A stretch of 64,000 bases of DNA from Ktedonobacter robiniae (GCF_016587375.1 NZ_BNJG01000002.1:310001-374000); one strand, 5' to 3'; shown: positions 1-9,427, numbered from the stretch's first letter. Numbers and translations are program-made. Notes: generated by a model not told the origin, from the letters alone.

Positions 1-606
1 CCCTTCATTCTGACCCATCTCAAACAGCGCTTTGATCATGCTATAAAACCATCGCTCCTGGTCTGACATTCGGCCTTGTTGATAGGGTTCTTTTGTAAGC
101 TGTGCTGGATCGAGCTGGTTGGCAAATTTGTAGACAATCTGCCATTTCCCTCGTTGTTTGGCTTCGCGACAGATACCAAAAACAATTTTTGTACGTATAA
201 GCGTGTCCGTCTCAGGACTATTTTTGAGTATGTATTCAGCAGCATTCTGCATTTTTTTGAATGTAGCCTCATCTTGAGATGTCGATTTAATATGATCAGC
301 CTCATCATCCTCTTTATTTTCAGATGTTTTGAAGTAGTAGTCGTAGATGGCCCAGGCCCAAGCGTTGTGTACATATTGGTTCGCGCGTAGCTCTTTGCTA
401 AGACTCCATCCAAAATCCATCGCTTCTTGTGACTTGCGCAATTTGCGCAGACAGTGTATATAGCGAGAAGCTGCGTAACTGTCACTAGGTCTATTTGTAT
501 GTATCTGCTTATAAATTTCGGCAGCTCCGGCATAGTCTTGTGCCTGTTCGCATTCGGTTGCCTGTTTACTTAAAATGGCGTTGGGATTTGACAGATCCTC
601 AAACAT
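1..606 (-). CDS. TPR-like helical-repeat protein (3' end beyond window)
   Basis: The frame opens at an ATG at 606 behind an AAAGGAG ribosome site and stays open for 202 codons to the window edge, so the C-terminus is missing. Residues about 15-75 form paired amphipathic helices of TPR type (YAGAAEIYKQI, then SRYIHCLRKLRKSQEAMDFG, then a Trp/Tyr-rich helix), followed by an acidic linker and further helices. It overlaps the 3' end of the upstream gene by 37 bases, which points to translational coupling in one minus-strand operon with two helicases. Its function is not known; TPR-like proteins usually act as scaffolds or sensors. An overlapping open frame at 36-533 encodes an unconvincing basic, Cys-rich peptide and is a shadow. 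Confidence 0.75.
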   Translation of the reverse strand, partial: MFEDLSNPNAILSKQATECEQAQDYAGAAEIYKQIHTNRPSDSYAASRYIHCLRKLRKSQEAMDFGWSLSKELRANQYVHNAWAWAIYDYYFKTSENKEDDEADHIKSTSQDEATFKKMQNAAEYILKNSPETDTLIRTKIVFGICREAKQRGKWQIVYKFANQLDPAQLTKEPYQQGRMSDQERWFYSMIKALFEMGQNEG

Positions 607-1136
607 TGTGTCAAATACTCCTTTGCATAGAGGAAGTCAGGTGATAATGGTTTCTGCCATGCTTCCTGGAGCGCTTGTTGATCCAGATACGCATAACGCG
701 AGTCGCTGAGTATACCCTGAAGGCCTATTTTTACTTGTTCGCAGATAATGGCGAAATCAATATATTCTTTGGCGAAAGGCTGAAGAATATGTAGATATTC
801 GATTGCCGCTTCAAAGTAGGAGGAGGGGTCCCCGGGCACTTTTGTTGCGGTTGATCTGTGCTCATGAACTAGTGTATGCTGTAGTCCGAGTAGTGGCATA
901 ATTCTGGATTTCAGTTCACTAGTTACCCATTCATCGACGGTGTGAAGTTTCCATGTGTTGTTTTTAGGTTTGTAGTAAATCGTGAATTGTGCTGTTTGTC
1001 TAGCGAGGTGAACTGTAAAATTTATACCAAATTGAATAGGGGTATAGGTGCAACGGTAGTCGAGTGATACAAGGTACTGTTTCACTTCATTGGCCTTGCT
1101 CTCCAGAATATCGTTCAGTGTTTTATTATCCATCAC
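570..1136 (-). CDS. Hypothetical protein, helicase-operon member
   Basis: A 188-aa soluble protein with no signal peptide or membrane segment. The first 75 residues alternate a helix (LNDILESKANEVKQYL) with a run of beta strands (FGINFTVHLARQTAQFTIYY), a pattern seen in small nucleic-acid-binding domains such as the TBP-like N-terminal domain of RNase HIII; that resemblance is only suggestive. The second half is helical. It lies 19 bases downstream of the NERD-helicase gene and overlaps the TPR-like gene after it, so it is almost certainly co-transcribed with both. I do not recognise the family. Confidence 0.7.
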   Translation of the reverse strand: MMDNKTLNDILESKANEVKQYLVSLDYRCTYTPIQFGINFTVHLARQTAQFTIYYKPKNNTWKLHTVDEWVTSELKSRIMPLLGLQHTLVHEHRSTATKVPGDPSSYFEAAIEYLHILQPFAKEYIDFAIICEQVKIGLQGILSDSRYAYLDQQALQEAWQKPLSPDFLYAKEYLTQCLRICQIPTPF

Positions 1137-1155
1137 ATTACATACTCATTTCTAG

Positions 1156-3075
1156 TTATAACTGATTGATTTCTCGTATAAAAGGATGTTGTTGGTTAAT
1201 GTAGTAGATCCGAACGGTTCGTATTGCTCGTGTCAAGGCTATGAAGAGCTTAATGCGATCTTTGCGCAGTTTTTTTTCATACTGTTCATCACTTTCAACT
1301 ATGCCCTGTGGTCGAGCCAAGTGATCAGCGTCAACTATAAAGACGTAATCGCGTTCTAGTCCTTTCGCTTCTATGTAATCCGCCAGGAGAATGAAATCAC
1401 CTGAATTTGCTGTAGTCTCTGTTGCCAAGCGAGCAGGTATGTGTTGTTCTGCAAGCCTGAGTTGAAGCTGTGTGAGTAAACCGTCTTTGAGACCAATGCA
1501 GAGGATTTTTCGCGGCAAGTCAGTGTGTAGATAATCTTCTATATCTTCGACAAGATTTTGGAGTAGCTCGTCCTCATTGCTAAAAGAAATAAAGCAAGGA
1601 TGAGTCTGTATGGGACTCTTGGGTTTAACTTTTGTTTCGTATTTTTCTTCTACCAGTTCTTGACGGATGAACGGGTCCGCCATAAGAAATTTCCAGGCGA
1701 GCTTTGCGACTGGTTGGGGGCTGCGATACATGAGAAAGCGACTTTGAATGCCAACACGCTCCGGCCCGATATCGAAGTCCAACCATTCGATGGTGCGATC
1801 AAAAATCCTTTGTCCAATATCACCTACTGCGAAAAAATTCTTTTTCTCTTTGAGCAGACCTCTAACAACTGTGAGAAATGCAGTGCTAAAATCTTGCACT
1901 TCATCTACATATAAATAGTCGTAGATTTCATAGTGATGGGGATCTCCTGCGATGATTTCGATACATTCCTGTGGCAGTCTTGTTTCTTCATAGGTGGTCT
2001 TTGATGTTTCTGCTTTTACGTTTCTTTGCCAGGCTGCGAAATCACCTTGTAATGTTCTCTCTATAATTTCTTCCATGATTGTGACAATATCATATATACG
2101 AATGCGCCTTTCATAATAGCTTTCAAGAGGGTCGTGCTTGATCTTGGCTTTAAAGATCCGTTCTAATTCGTACTTGAGTGCTGTATTGTACGTTGTTATT
2201 AGAATGCGGCAACCTCCGCTATCATAACGTTGTTTGGCTTGATAAATGGCTCTGGATAGGAGCACATTGGTTTTTCCACTGCCTGCAACGTCTGAAAGAT
2301 AGTGTTTTTGCTCAAATGCTTTGCTAATTGCCCACTTCTGTTGTTCCTCATCAAGTATCGCAAGTTTTTGGGTGGCCTCGTTCTGTTCTGGCAGACCTCC
2401 AACACGCATCTCTGCAGGGATAAGCCGAACTATAACTGCTTCTATTTGCTTCTGTGTGTAGCTGCGTGAGATGCGATTCGCTGATGTTTGAGTTTTTATA
2501 TAGTGCTGAAGTATGTTAAGGAGCTCGCATTGTGATTTGTTTGCGATATCGTCTTTAAAAAGTGTTTTATTCAGGTCCAGTTGCCACCTGGTTTGGGGAT
2601 TGTATGGCTGGGGATTGACGAAGACATCTTTGAATTCGACCCTGTTAAGTCCAGGAAAGACAACTGCGTGATTGATCCATAGCTGCTCGTTCTGAGGAAT
2701 TATCTTGAGCAGGTCTTGTAATGCGTGTGCGTATTCCTCAGCCTGGTACCAGGGATTTTTGATGGATATTGTTGTGCCGTTTTGCCTATCGATTTTATCT
2801 ATCATAACCTGATCCGTCAGTTTAAATTCGTTACGCTTAATATTCCAGTCTTTAACTTCTAGAACGAGAATTCCCAACTCTGGACCGATAACGATAAAGT
2901 CAGCGCGATCTTCCTGTGATCCGTGCGCTTGTTTCTTCGCGCTGGGTAGAAATTTGCATTCGCGAAGAATATAATATTCGTCGGGTAATTCTTTAAGCGC
3001 TTCTAACGCTTGCCTTTCTGCTCGGCCTCCGGCCCCTGTAAAATCTAAACCGCGTGCGGGAATAATCTTAGGCAT
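1156..3075 (-). CDS. NERD nuclease domain fused to UvrD-type superfamily 1 helicase
   Basis: Residues about 15-130 are a NERD (nuclease-related) domain: an Asp near 61 (RADFIVIGPELGILVLEVKDW) and an ExK pair near 75-77 match the PD-(D/E)XK-like active site. A superfamily 1 helicase follows, with Walker A DVAGSGKTNVLL near 266, Walker B YVDEVQDFS near 392, and a C-terminal motif VI region ending in FIALTRAIRTVRIYY. The protein should nick or cut and unwind DNA or RNA with ATP. Start: the ATG at 3075 sits 7 bases after GGAG, while the ATG two codons earlier is only 1 base away, so 3075 is preferred. The gene overlaps the end of the DUF1998 helicase gene, indicating coupled translation. Confidence 0.88.
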   Translation of the reverse strand: MPKIIPARGLDFTGAGGRAERQALEALKELPDEYYILRECKFLPSAKKQAHGSQEDRADFIVIGPELGILVLEVKDWNIKRNEFKLTDQVMIDKIDRQNGTTISIKNPWYQAEEYAHALQDLLKIIPQNEQLWINHAVVFPGLNRVEFKDVFVNPQPYNPQTRWQLDLNKTLFKDDIANKSQCELLNILQHYIKTQTSANRISRSYTQKQIEAVIVRLIPAEMRVGGLPEQNEATQKLAILDEEQQKWAISKAFEQKHYLSDVAGSGKTNVLLSRAIYQAKQRYDSGGCRILITTYNTALKYELERIFKAKIKHDPLESYYERRIRIYDIVTIMEEIIERTLQGDFAAWQRNVKAETSKTTYEETRLPQECIEIIAGDPHHYEIYDYLYVDEVQDFSTAFLTVVRGLLKEKKNFFAVGDIGQRIFDRTIEWLDFDIGPERVGIQSRFLMYRSPQPVAKLAWKFLMADPFIRQELVEEKYETKVKPKSPIQTHPCFISFSNEDELLQNLVEDIEDYLHTDLPRKILCIGLKDGLLTQLQLRLAEQHIPARLATETTANSGDFILLADYIEAKGLERDYVFIVDADHLARPQGIVESDEQYEKKLRKDRIKLFIALTRAIRTVRIYYINQQHPFIREINQL

Positions 3076-6000
3076 AGTCATGCTCCTCGCTGGTTACTTG
3101 CCAGTTTCGCCAGCGCATACGTTCTAGCCATAGGGCGAAAAAGGCATGTTTCCCTTTATTGATGTTATACTCACCACTCAGTTGATTTCGTATGTATTCC
3201 TGGTTCGAGCATATTTGAGTAGAACGCGCACCTTTTATCCATTGCTTTTGCAGTAGTTGACGTAGCTCTTGGTAGAGGACCGTATTGCTATCGTGTGATT
3301 TCGTGGCTCTATGTTCTTCCTGTTTATTTGTGTGCGTATCTCGCATTTCGAAGATCCAATCATTGCCTCGGCTCTTGATGTGTAGAACAATGTCAGGGTG
3401 ATCTATTGGGTTCTGCTTGAGTGCGAGATCTGGTTTGAGTCGTTCTTCTTTCATATAAGCTGCTAAAAAGTTGACTGCGTCGGTATGCGAAATGCGTCCG
3501 GCAAGCATTGACGAATTAGAGCTGAATAGACAGAGATAACAGCCTGAGCCATGGCATTCGCATTTTTTTAATTTTTCGAGGGCTTTTTGTAAAAAACTAT
3601 TAAAGCGTGCAAAAATTCTCTCAAAAGGAACAAGTCCACTTTTGTCCTGGCCATAGATAAAAAAGTCGGCGTAGTGATCATTCTGTTGGCCTGCATGGGC
3701 AATTTGTATATTCTGGATAACGCGTAATTCGGTATCATCCAGATCAAAGTAGTCAGGAATGCTGCGCAGTAGGACTGCCAGGAAGCTTGTCTTCATCGTT
3801 GATGAGAGAATACTATTTGAGCATCGGACAAGCAAACCACCACGTACAATCTTCGTGCCGAAGCGATATGGCTCTCCATTCGTATCTGTCAGTGGCTGCG
3901 GCTTTTCCTGATCCGGTTTTATCTCTCCCTCATTGATAAAGTAGAGTGTACTTTCAGGAACAAGATAAACTCGGCTGTAGAGCGGCCCGGTTGCCTCAAG
4001 CTCCTCTAGCGGCTGTGCAATTTCTATCATCCGTGAGACTCGATACGCTTTGTTCGGATCGCGCCATTTTTCAATCTGTGTAGGTTCCTCTGTATTAGCA
4101 ATGACATAGTGTGGTAATCTAAAATGGTTGTCGTTGGGGTCGCGTTTAATGTGATAGCTATCTAGAGGTTGCTCTTCTTTTACCTGTACCGCCCTACCAC
4201 CACAGAAGACAATCCGCCCTGGTGCCAGTTTTCTTGCCGCCCCCTCTGGTTCGCGCGCGGTAAGAAATCGATCCTGGTCTTCTCTGGATGTTGCTTCGTT
4301 CTTATCATAGAGTGGTAAGCCGTCGTTTCTGAATCCGTAGTCGGGAAAAATATTATGGGTATAGCAGTACTCTAAGGTGATGTGTTGCGTTACTTTTTCT
4401 TGTAAGACGGTTTGTTTTTTCTGATCAAGATCGTTATAGAGATAGCGCGCAAAGTTTCTGTATGATTCATGCCCTAACGTTTCTTTGAGATGTAGTTCAT
4501 CGTCAGCAATGAACTTCTGCACATCCCATTGTATGTTTCTGATTTTTGTTGCGAGGAATGATTGCTTTGTTCCTGCAAGCAGATAGGCGTAGCTATGGGC
4601 TGCGAGCAGGGAGAAGTTCTTTAATGTGAATTGCGGTGGAGTAATTTCGCCGTCGATCATTTTTCCGGGTTGTGCATAGTAGTAGGTATCGTGTGCATCA
4701 TCTGATGAAGATAGCACTACAATTGTGGCTCGGCGTGATTTTTCGCTGCGTCCCGCCCTTCCTGCTCTTTGTGCATAATTGGCGGGGCTGGGTGGAAAGC
4801 CTATCATGAGCACGCTGGAGAGACTTCCGATATCGACGCCCATCTCTAATGTGGGGGTACAAATTAAGGCCTGGATCTGTGTGTCGCTAAAGCGGCGCTC
4901 TATGTCCGCTCTTCTTCCTTCGTTATGATCGGCTGTATGGCATTCAACCAGGGCGAACTCGTTCTTCCATGCATTTGCGTCTATACTCACCCGGTTCTCT
5001 TCGTTTGTTTCGAGATAAATATACTGAGGACAGATCTGGTAGTACTCGTAACCATTGGGGGTTGTGCGGCACTGTACGATGCCCCTGTCTGCCAGATCGT
5101 GTAGCATCTGTTCAATGGTAGCCGCTCCAATACGTTGGATAACCTCCTGGTAAAGCACTCCACGCTCTCCCAGAGACGTAACATGATAGCCTTGCTCTGT
5201 CACACTGCGTAATCCTATGCCATATTGCGTTTCTACACGATATTTATCCAGATGGAAATGCTTCAAGACTGTTGAATGCGGAAAACTGCTGCGGTCAATA
5301 GCATTTTCCTGTAGCATGACTTTTTCAAGTAGCTCAGATTCTTCGCTAGTCAGTTCGAGATTGGTATCAATACTGATCTTCCAGTCAGGATTCTCATTAA
5401 ACTGCCCATCTTGAATGTAGGTAAGTGCTCGATGAAACCAGAATGGCATCTCCTGAAGCAATTCGGCAACCGTCTTGTCCCGTTCGTTGTGGTCGCTATC
5501 TTCAGATGCATCTTCCTTGAGAGCATCTCTCAGTGCTTCAAATGCTTCCACCAGATTTATTGGTCCTTCATTCTGCCAGATGCTTGAAGCTTTCTTTGTC
5601 AGGGCGCGTTCAGCGAAATCGTCGTTGAGGCGTAGTTTGAGTCCTGAGGCTTTCTCTCGATTATCGATGAAGCCGAGCAGTTTGTCTGAGATGCGTGTCT
5701 CCTGTTGCGTGACAAGACCATCAATTATTTTGAAGACATTGTGCCAGTAGATATGGGCATCGCTGATCGGTAATGTTTCCAGGTCTTGTTTATTCTGATT
5801 AAAATCAATGGTGATGCCCTTTTTTAGTGAGTCAAGTTCTGGTTGCAGCACGTATCCTTCTTCGTCTGCATAGCTTGTATGTTCTTCCAATAGGAAGACG
5901 GGGGATCCTGCCTCATTCGTCGTTGGTATATCCATGCTAACCAATACGGAAAATACCTGTTTGCCTCCTATCTTCTTTGGATAAAGTTCGTTCCTGGTGA

Positions 6001-7519
6001 GGTATGCTATGCATTGGTCGGGATGTTGCTTACTGACTTTGAAAAGCAAGCCATTGCAGTGTCTACAGCGTGAACACCTGCCATCATGATAATGTCCACA
6101 GTGCAAACAACGAGTCAGTTCTTCGCTGACATCGTTCAGAATCAGGTGAATACGATAATCTAGAATGGGCGCAAGTTTGGCATCCGCACATCCTTCATTT
6201 ATATAGTCAATTAAGCTCCAGTATGCCTCGACAACACTTTTAGGATCTTCCGGTTCATATCCGTAGTGTGCTTGAAAAAGCTTCTGAAAAATATTGAGAA
6301 GTCTGCTAAAAGGAGCGGCTTGATGCGTGAGCTGTTTACGTATTGCGTCTACAAATGGACTGGCCTGGATAAGGTCGTAGCCAGGAAATGCACGTAGTCC
6401 AGTTTCTCCTCGATGCTGCTGCTGATAGTTTTTAAAGGCTGCTGCTCCGAATACCTGTTGACAGAGTGCGTTGGCTTGTTCTCTGTTGCGCGTATCGATC
6501 AGTGTCGGTCCAGCTATTTTCTCCGTTGGTGGGAGTGGATCAAGGGGCCGCTTTTCATCCTCTTGAAATGATGGTTCGACAATTTGAAAACCGCTCGTAC
6601 CTATCGCTTCTTGCCCAAAAATCAAGCGTGCGAATTGTTCAATTTGTGTCTCTGACGAATCTGCAAAGTAACCACCGCTTTGGCGTAAGGTGCCGCTGGC
6701 CCCGATCTGGACAATGGTGTGTTGATAGAGTGCGCGCAGGCGCCGCAGCAAAAGGCTGAGGTTGGCTCCTTTGGTGCCTCGGAAATAATGAATCTCGTCT
6801 ACCACTAGATACTTTAAATTGGGTGAGTTGCGAAACATTGTGTAGGTATCCGGTTTTGTGATCAGCCTATCTAGCATAATGTAGTTGGTGATGAGAATGT
6901 CTGGTGGATTATCAATCATTTCCTGGCGGCTTATGCATAGTTCTGGCTGTATTTCTGCAGTTCTCTGCTTTGTGGGTGGCGTAGAGCCGATAAAACAACC
7001 AACACGAATACCTTGTCTTGCAACTGCTTTGAGGATACGGCTAATTTGATCGTTCGCTAGCGCATTGAGCGGATAGAGGATCAGTGCTTTTATTCCTGGT
7101 TGCCTGTGGTTTTTCTGTACAAGGCAATGGTTCAAGATGGGGATCAAAAACGATTCGGTTTTGCCACTGCCTGTGCCTGTGGCGATAATGGTGGTTTTGC
7201 CATCAATGATACTTTCAATGGCTTGCGCCTGGTGTTGATATAGGGTCTTTCCGTCTGTTTTGAGATGGGATAGTGTTCTTGGTAATTCAGTATGAAATGC
7301 GTGACTCTTGCAGAATTCGTCGAAGGTTTGATCTATAGGCTTGTATGAGCGGTTGCGTGAGAAATAGATGGTGTCTTTGGCAAATATGTCTGTGGTGATT
7401 GTTTTGCTTATGCCCGACTCTAATCCATATGCAAGCAATTTCGCTTCTACATCGTGATGGTATTGCTTCTGAATATTTATTGCTGAGACTATCGGTGAGG
7501 AAAGCTGAGAGCCACTCAT
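3068..7519 (-). CDS. Large DEAD/DEAH helicase with C-terminal DUF1998 domain (MrfA/DruE-like superfamily)
   Basis: First gene of the minus-strand operon, about 1,483 aa. Visible motifs are Walker A ATGTGSGKTESFLIP near residue 118, a DEIH box (VVDEIHYFRGTKGANLSLLL) near 241, a zinc-binding cluster in the middle (CLHCGHYHDGRCSRCRHC), a helicase C domain with MGVDIGSLSSVLMIGFPPSP and YAQRAGRAGRS, and a C-terminal DUF1998 module with CECHGSGCYLCLFS near 1320. This domain order is that of the MrfA/DruE helicase group, which includes DNA-repair and Druantia defence helicases. Druantia partner genes are absent, so the symbol druE is not used. The ATG at 7519 follows AAGAAGGACAAG at good spacing; the frame stays open 20 codons further upstream without a ribosome site. 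Confidence 0.9.
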   Translation of the reverse strand: MSGSQLSSPIVSAINIQKQYHHDVEAKLLAYGLESGISKTITTDIFAKDTIYFSRNRSYKPIDQTFDEFCKSHAFHTELPRTLSHLKTDGKTLYQHQAQAIESIIDGKTTIIATGTGSGKTESFLIPILNHCLVQKNHRQPGIKALILYPLNALANDQISRILKAVARQGIRVGCFIGSTPPTKQRTAEIQPELCISRQEMIDNPPDILITNYIMLDRLITKPDTYTMFRNSPNLKYLVVDEIHYFRGTKGANLSLLLRRLRALYQHTIVQIGASGTLRQSGGYFADSSETQIEQFARLIFGQEAIGTSGFQIVEPSFQEDEKRPLDPLPPTEKIAGPTLIDTRNREQANALCQQVFGAAAFKNYQQQHRGETGLRAFPGYDLIQASPFVDAIRKQLTHQAAPFSRLLNIFQKLFQAHYGYEPEDPKSVVEAYWSLIDYINEGCADAKLAPILDYRIHLILNDVSEELTRCLHCGHYHDGRCSRCRHCNGLLFKVSKQHPDQCIAYLTRNELYPKKIGGKQVFSVLVSMDIPTTNEAGSPVFLLEEHTSYADEEGYVLQPELDSLKKGITIDFNQNKQDLETLPISDAHIYWHNVFKIIDGLVTQQETRISDKLLGFIDNREKASGLKLRLNDDFAERALTKKASSIWQNEGPINLVEAFEALRDALKEDASEDSDHNERDKTVAELLQEMPFWFHRALTYIQDGQFNENPDWKISIDTNLELTSEESELLEKVMLQENAIDRSSFPHSTVLKHFHLDKYRVETQYGIGLRSVTEQGYHVTSLGERGVLYQEVIQRIGAATIEQMLHDLADRGIVQCRTTPNGYEYYQICPQYIYLETNEENRVSIDANAWKNEFALVECHTADHNEGRRADIERRFSDTQIQALICTPTLEMGVDIGSLSSVLMIGFPPSPANYAQRAGRAGRSEKSRRATIVVLSSSDDAHDTYYYAQPGKMIDGEITPPQFTLKNFSLLAAHSYAYLLAGTKQSFLATKIRNIQWDVQKFIADDELHLKETLGHESYRNFARYLYNDLDQKKQTVLQEKVTQHITLEYCYTHNIFPDYGFRNDGLPLYDKNEATSREDQDRFLTAREPEGAARKLAPGRIVFCGGRAVQVKEEQPLDSYHIKRDPNDNHFRLPHYVIANTEEPTQIEKWRDPNKAYRVSRMIEIAQPLEELEATGPLYSRVYLVPESTLYFINEGEIKPDQEKPQPLTDTNGEPYRFGTKIVRGGLLVRCSNSILSSTMKTSFLAVLLRSIPDYFDLDDTELRVIQNIQIAHAGQQNDHYADFFIYGQDKSGLVPFERIFARFNSFLQKALEKLKKCECHGSGCYLCLFSSNSSMLAGRISHTDAVNFLAAYMKEERLKPDLALKQNPIDHPDIVLHIKSRGNDWIFEMRDTHTNKQEEHRATKSHDSNTVLYQELRQLLQKQWIKGARSTQICSNQEYIRNQLSGEYNINKGKHAFFALWLERMRWRNWQVTSEEHDYA

Positions 7520-7680
7520 CTTGTCCTTCTTTCTATACGCTGTTAACATGCTATAGTTAAGAACATTAATTAAGCGCACTAATAAATTTTACATTATTGC
7601 ATGTGATCTTTACAAGTATTTGCTGCGATTGTTATAGCCACCTGCCATACAGATACAAGAATCAGTCCAGCTCGATGAAA
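7520..7680. promoter_or_regulatory. Upstream region of the helicase operon
   Basis: An AT-rich stretch between the helicase start and the gene debris to its right. It must hold the operon promoter for the minus-strand genes. No convincing -35/-10 pair or repeat stood out by eye. Confidence 0.3.
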
Positions 7681-8109
7681 TCACGCATCCTGAGCAACTT
7701 GTGCAATGAGAGCAGCACAACCTGAAGCTCCGGCCAGGATTGTTTGCTTGCCGCCGTATGCCCCATCTTCTGCAAGTTCGCGCAACTCCTTGACGAGCAG
7801 GCGGCTCAGACTAGGCTCATTGTGTGCCAAGCGAATCACATAATCGCTGCAGCGATCTGGCGGCAGCAACTTGACCCAGGAGGCCACGTCATCGTCAGTC
7901 GATGGCGCGGTCGCTTTGCTATGTCGAGCCGCCGCGACGAGCAGTTCTCGGGACTGGAGTATCGGCAGAAGAGGGTGGATCTCGGCGCATTGCTGTGGGA
8001 GATCACCGACACCATGCAGCAAACCCATCCTAGCCATATCCTGCTACTGCGTGGCGCGGTGCAGAGTAGCCTGATAGCGGATCGAGACCGGCTCGGATAG
8101 AGCACGGAG
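7681..8109 (-). pseudogene. Decayed gene fragment, family not recognised
   Basis: On the minus strand, 118 codons (MARMGLLHGVGDLPQQCAEI onward) have a coding-like, helix-rich composition, and the same frame continues upstream of this ATG through an in-frame TAG (ATLHRATQ, stop, QDMARMG). There is no ribosome site and the 5' part is missing where it meets an IS256 remnant. I read it as the 3' portion of a once larger gene, killed by a nonsense change and by IS256-related truncation. An overlapping plus-strand frame of similar length is less protein-like. Confidence 0.4.
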
Positions 8110-8146
8110 CCATTGAGATATGTTCCCATTCTCTCTTTACAGTTCC

Positions 8147-8290
8147 GAGTCTGTAAAGTATTTTATGTATGTGTTTTTGTCTATTGAGGAAACACTCCTT
8201 GAATCCAATGGCAAAACAATTGAGTGCAGGTGTCCAGTTGCGGATGGGCATGGTCCACTTCTTGGCAATATTGTGCATGGCCATACTTGG
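8147..8290 (-). mobile_element. IS256-family remnant (terminal repeat and last ~50 transposase codons)
   Basis: On the minus strand the peptide HNIAKKWTMPIRNWTPALNC is nearly the same as the C-terminus of the IS256 transposase at 37131-37295 (HNIAKKWTMPIRNWIPALNC). The outer end at 8147-8173 matches the terminal inverted repeat of that element (GTATTTTATGTATGTG against GTATTTTGTGTATGTG). Upstream of about 8290 the similarity stops. Only the 3' tip survives, so this is a dead relic of the same element family. Confidence 0.75.
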
Positions 8291-8340
8291 CTCTCTGTAT
8301 TGTTGAGTACGGAAAGTGCGGAAGAACCAAAGCTCTGGTT
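8289..8340 (-). repeat. IS-end-like repeat, copy A
   Basis: Read on the minus strand it contains AGCTTTGGTTCTTCCGCACT then TTCCGTACTCAACAATA. A related sequence in the opposite orientation lies at 10452-10504 and a more diverged one at 8441-8490. The GGTTCTTCCGCAC core resembles terminal inverted repeats of ISL3-type elements, which is an inference. No matching transposase is present. Confidence 0.55.
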
Positions 8341-8440
8341 CTCCGTCATCTTTCGTGCAATAAGATGCTGCCTGAAACCATTATGTCTAACAGATTGGCT
8401 ATTTGAGCGAAGAGCGGCAGAGCACTTCCTGTTTATAGTT

Positions 8441-8490
8441 GTGCTTAGTACGAGAGATGATGGGGAACCAAAACTAACTCTTTACAGACC
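8441..8490 (-). repeat. IS-end-like repeat, copy B, forming the darT stop codon
   Basis: On the minus strand it begins GGTCTGTAAAGAG, then a diverged TTTTGGTTCC core and TCGTACTAAGCAC. The TAA stop of darT lies inside the first ten bases, so the last codons of darT and the repeat overlap. It is in the same orientation as copy A and opposite to copy C. Confidence 0.45.
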
Positions 8491-9219
8491 CCTGCGGCAG
8501 ACAACCTCTGGTACAGCCCTCTCTAAGCCAAACATTTTCACCACATCGTTTGCGTCTTGTGCCAAATCTGGATTAGATGCATATATCCCAACTATTTTAC
8601 TTATAGGTAAGCGATCAGGGATAAGTACCTCTGAGCTTCGTATCCTTGTAAATTCCTCTCGATTATCGATAAAAGTTCCTCCATTAAGAACGCCCCAATT
8701 AAGCCTATCAAGAAACGCAACATCACTATAAAAATCAGACCAGTTTTCACCCGTACCGTGAGGGCCACCTGGATGGTATCGACGAATGCAAGTATCTCTT
8801 CGAGCGTTTGCTGGATCTATCACTACAACTTCCGTACCATACCTGGATAATTTCTGCATCGATGCATTTCCATCTGTAAATAGAACCTCTGGCTCGTTTA
8901 AAATAATAAGTTCTATTTCTAAAACGAGTAATCGATTTTGCTGTCCTTTAACATTGGGTGCATAGGACATAGGGGCGCGAAGAATAAAATAAAACGGAAC
9001 ATAGCTATGAAGTTGGCGAGGTGAGGGCATGCCAGGTCGCTGAACAGTAATACGTTTCCGCAAAGCTTGCACACTCTCTAATGCAATAGAGTAAGGGTTA
9101 ATCCCCTTTTGACTCAAACTTTCTTTAGAAAGAAGAGCTTTTTCTCTCAAGATGCTTGGGAAATTGCTAATGTGAACCATATGATATGCATAGCCACCTA
9201 AAAAATTGTGCACAACCAT
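8482..9219 (-). CDS. darT: DarT-like DNA ADP-ribosyltransferase toxin
   Basis: A 245-aa DUF4433/DarT family protein. DarT transfers ADP-ribose from NAD+ onto a base in single-stranded DNA, blocking replication of host or phage. Visible signatures are the N-terminal NAD-binding segment YHMVHISNFPSILREKALLS with its conserved His, the VPFYFILRAPMSYA strand, LFTDGNASMQK, and a Glu in SSEVLIPDRLPIS that matches the catalytic Glu position of the family. The start at 9219 follows AAAGGAATCA. The partner darG is transcribed divergently from a shared 208-base region, whereas darT and darG normally sit in one operon. The stop codon falls in an IS-end-like repeat, so the original C-terminus may have been trimmed by a few residues. 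Confidence 0.9.
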   Translation of the reverse strand: MVVHNFLGGYAYHMVHISNFPSILREKALLSKESLSQKGINPYSIALESVQALRKRITVQRPGMPSPRQLHSYVPFYFILRAPMSYAPNVKGQQNRLLVLEIELIILNEPEVLFTDGNASMQKLSRYGTEVVVIDPANARRDTCIRRYHPGGPHGTGENWSDFYSDVAFLDRLNWGVLNGGTFIDNREEFTRIRSSEVLIPDRLPISKIVGIYASNPDLAQDANDVVKMFGLERAVPEVVCRRGL

Positions 9220-9334
9220 TGATTCCTTTCAAATGCATAATACACTTATATTCGCTATTGCATCGAATTATATTAACATATTTTCATGAACTCTTCCATA
9301 AACATACGTTCTAATTAAAACATGTAAAGCAATT

Positions 9335-9347
9335 TAGGATAATCCTA
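9335..9347. promoter_or_regulatory. Candidate operator between darT and darG
   Basis: A perfect 6-base palindrome with a one-base centre, TAGGATAATCCTA, sits 81 bases before the darG start in the divergent intergenic region. A half-site-like ATAGGATG follows about 25 bases later. DarG or another regulator could bind here; this is inference from symmetry and position only. Confidence 0.35.
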
Positions 9348-9427
9348 TGCAAATGTTGTATTTAAACAGATAGGATGTTAGACTTTAAAAAAGTAGGACA
9401 AAATTACGAATCTATGGAGTGAGAAGT

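Noticed and set aside
36..533. 165-codon minus-strand open frame
   Set aside because: Basic, Cys-rich and without a ribosome site; the neighbouring frame starting at 606 has protein-like helices, a good ribosome site and stays open to the edge.
3068..7519. Naming the DUF1998 helicase druE (Druantia)
   Set aside because: Domain order is compatible, but none of the other Druantia genes is present and the partners are NERD-UvrD and TPR-like genes.
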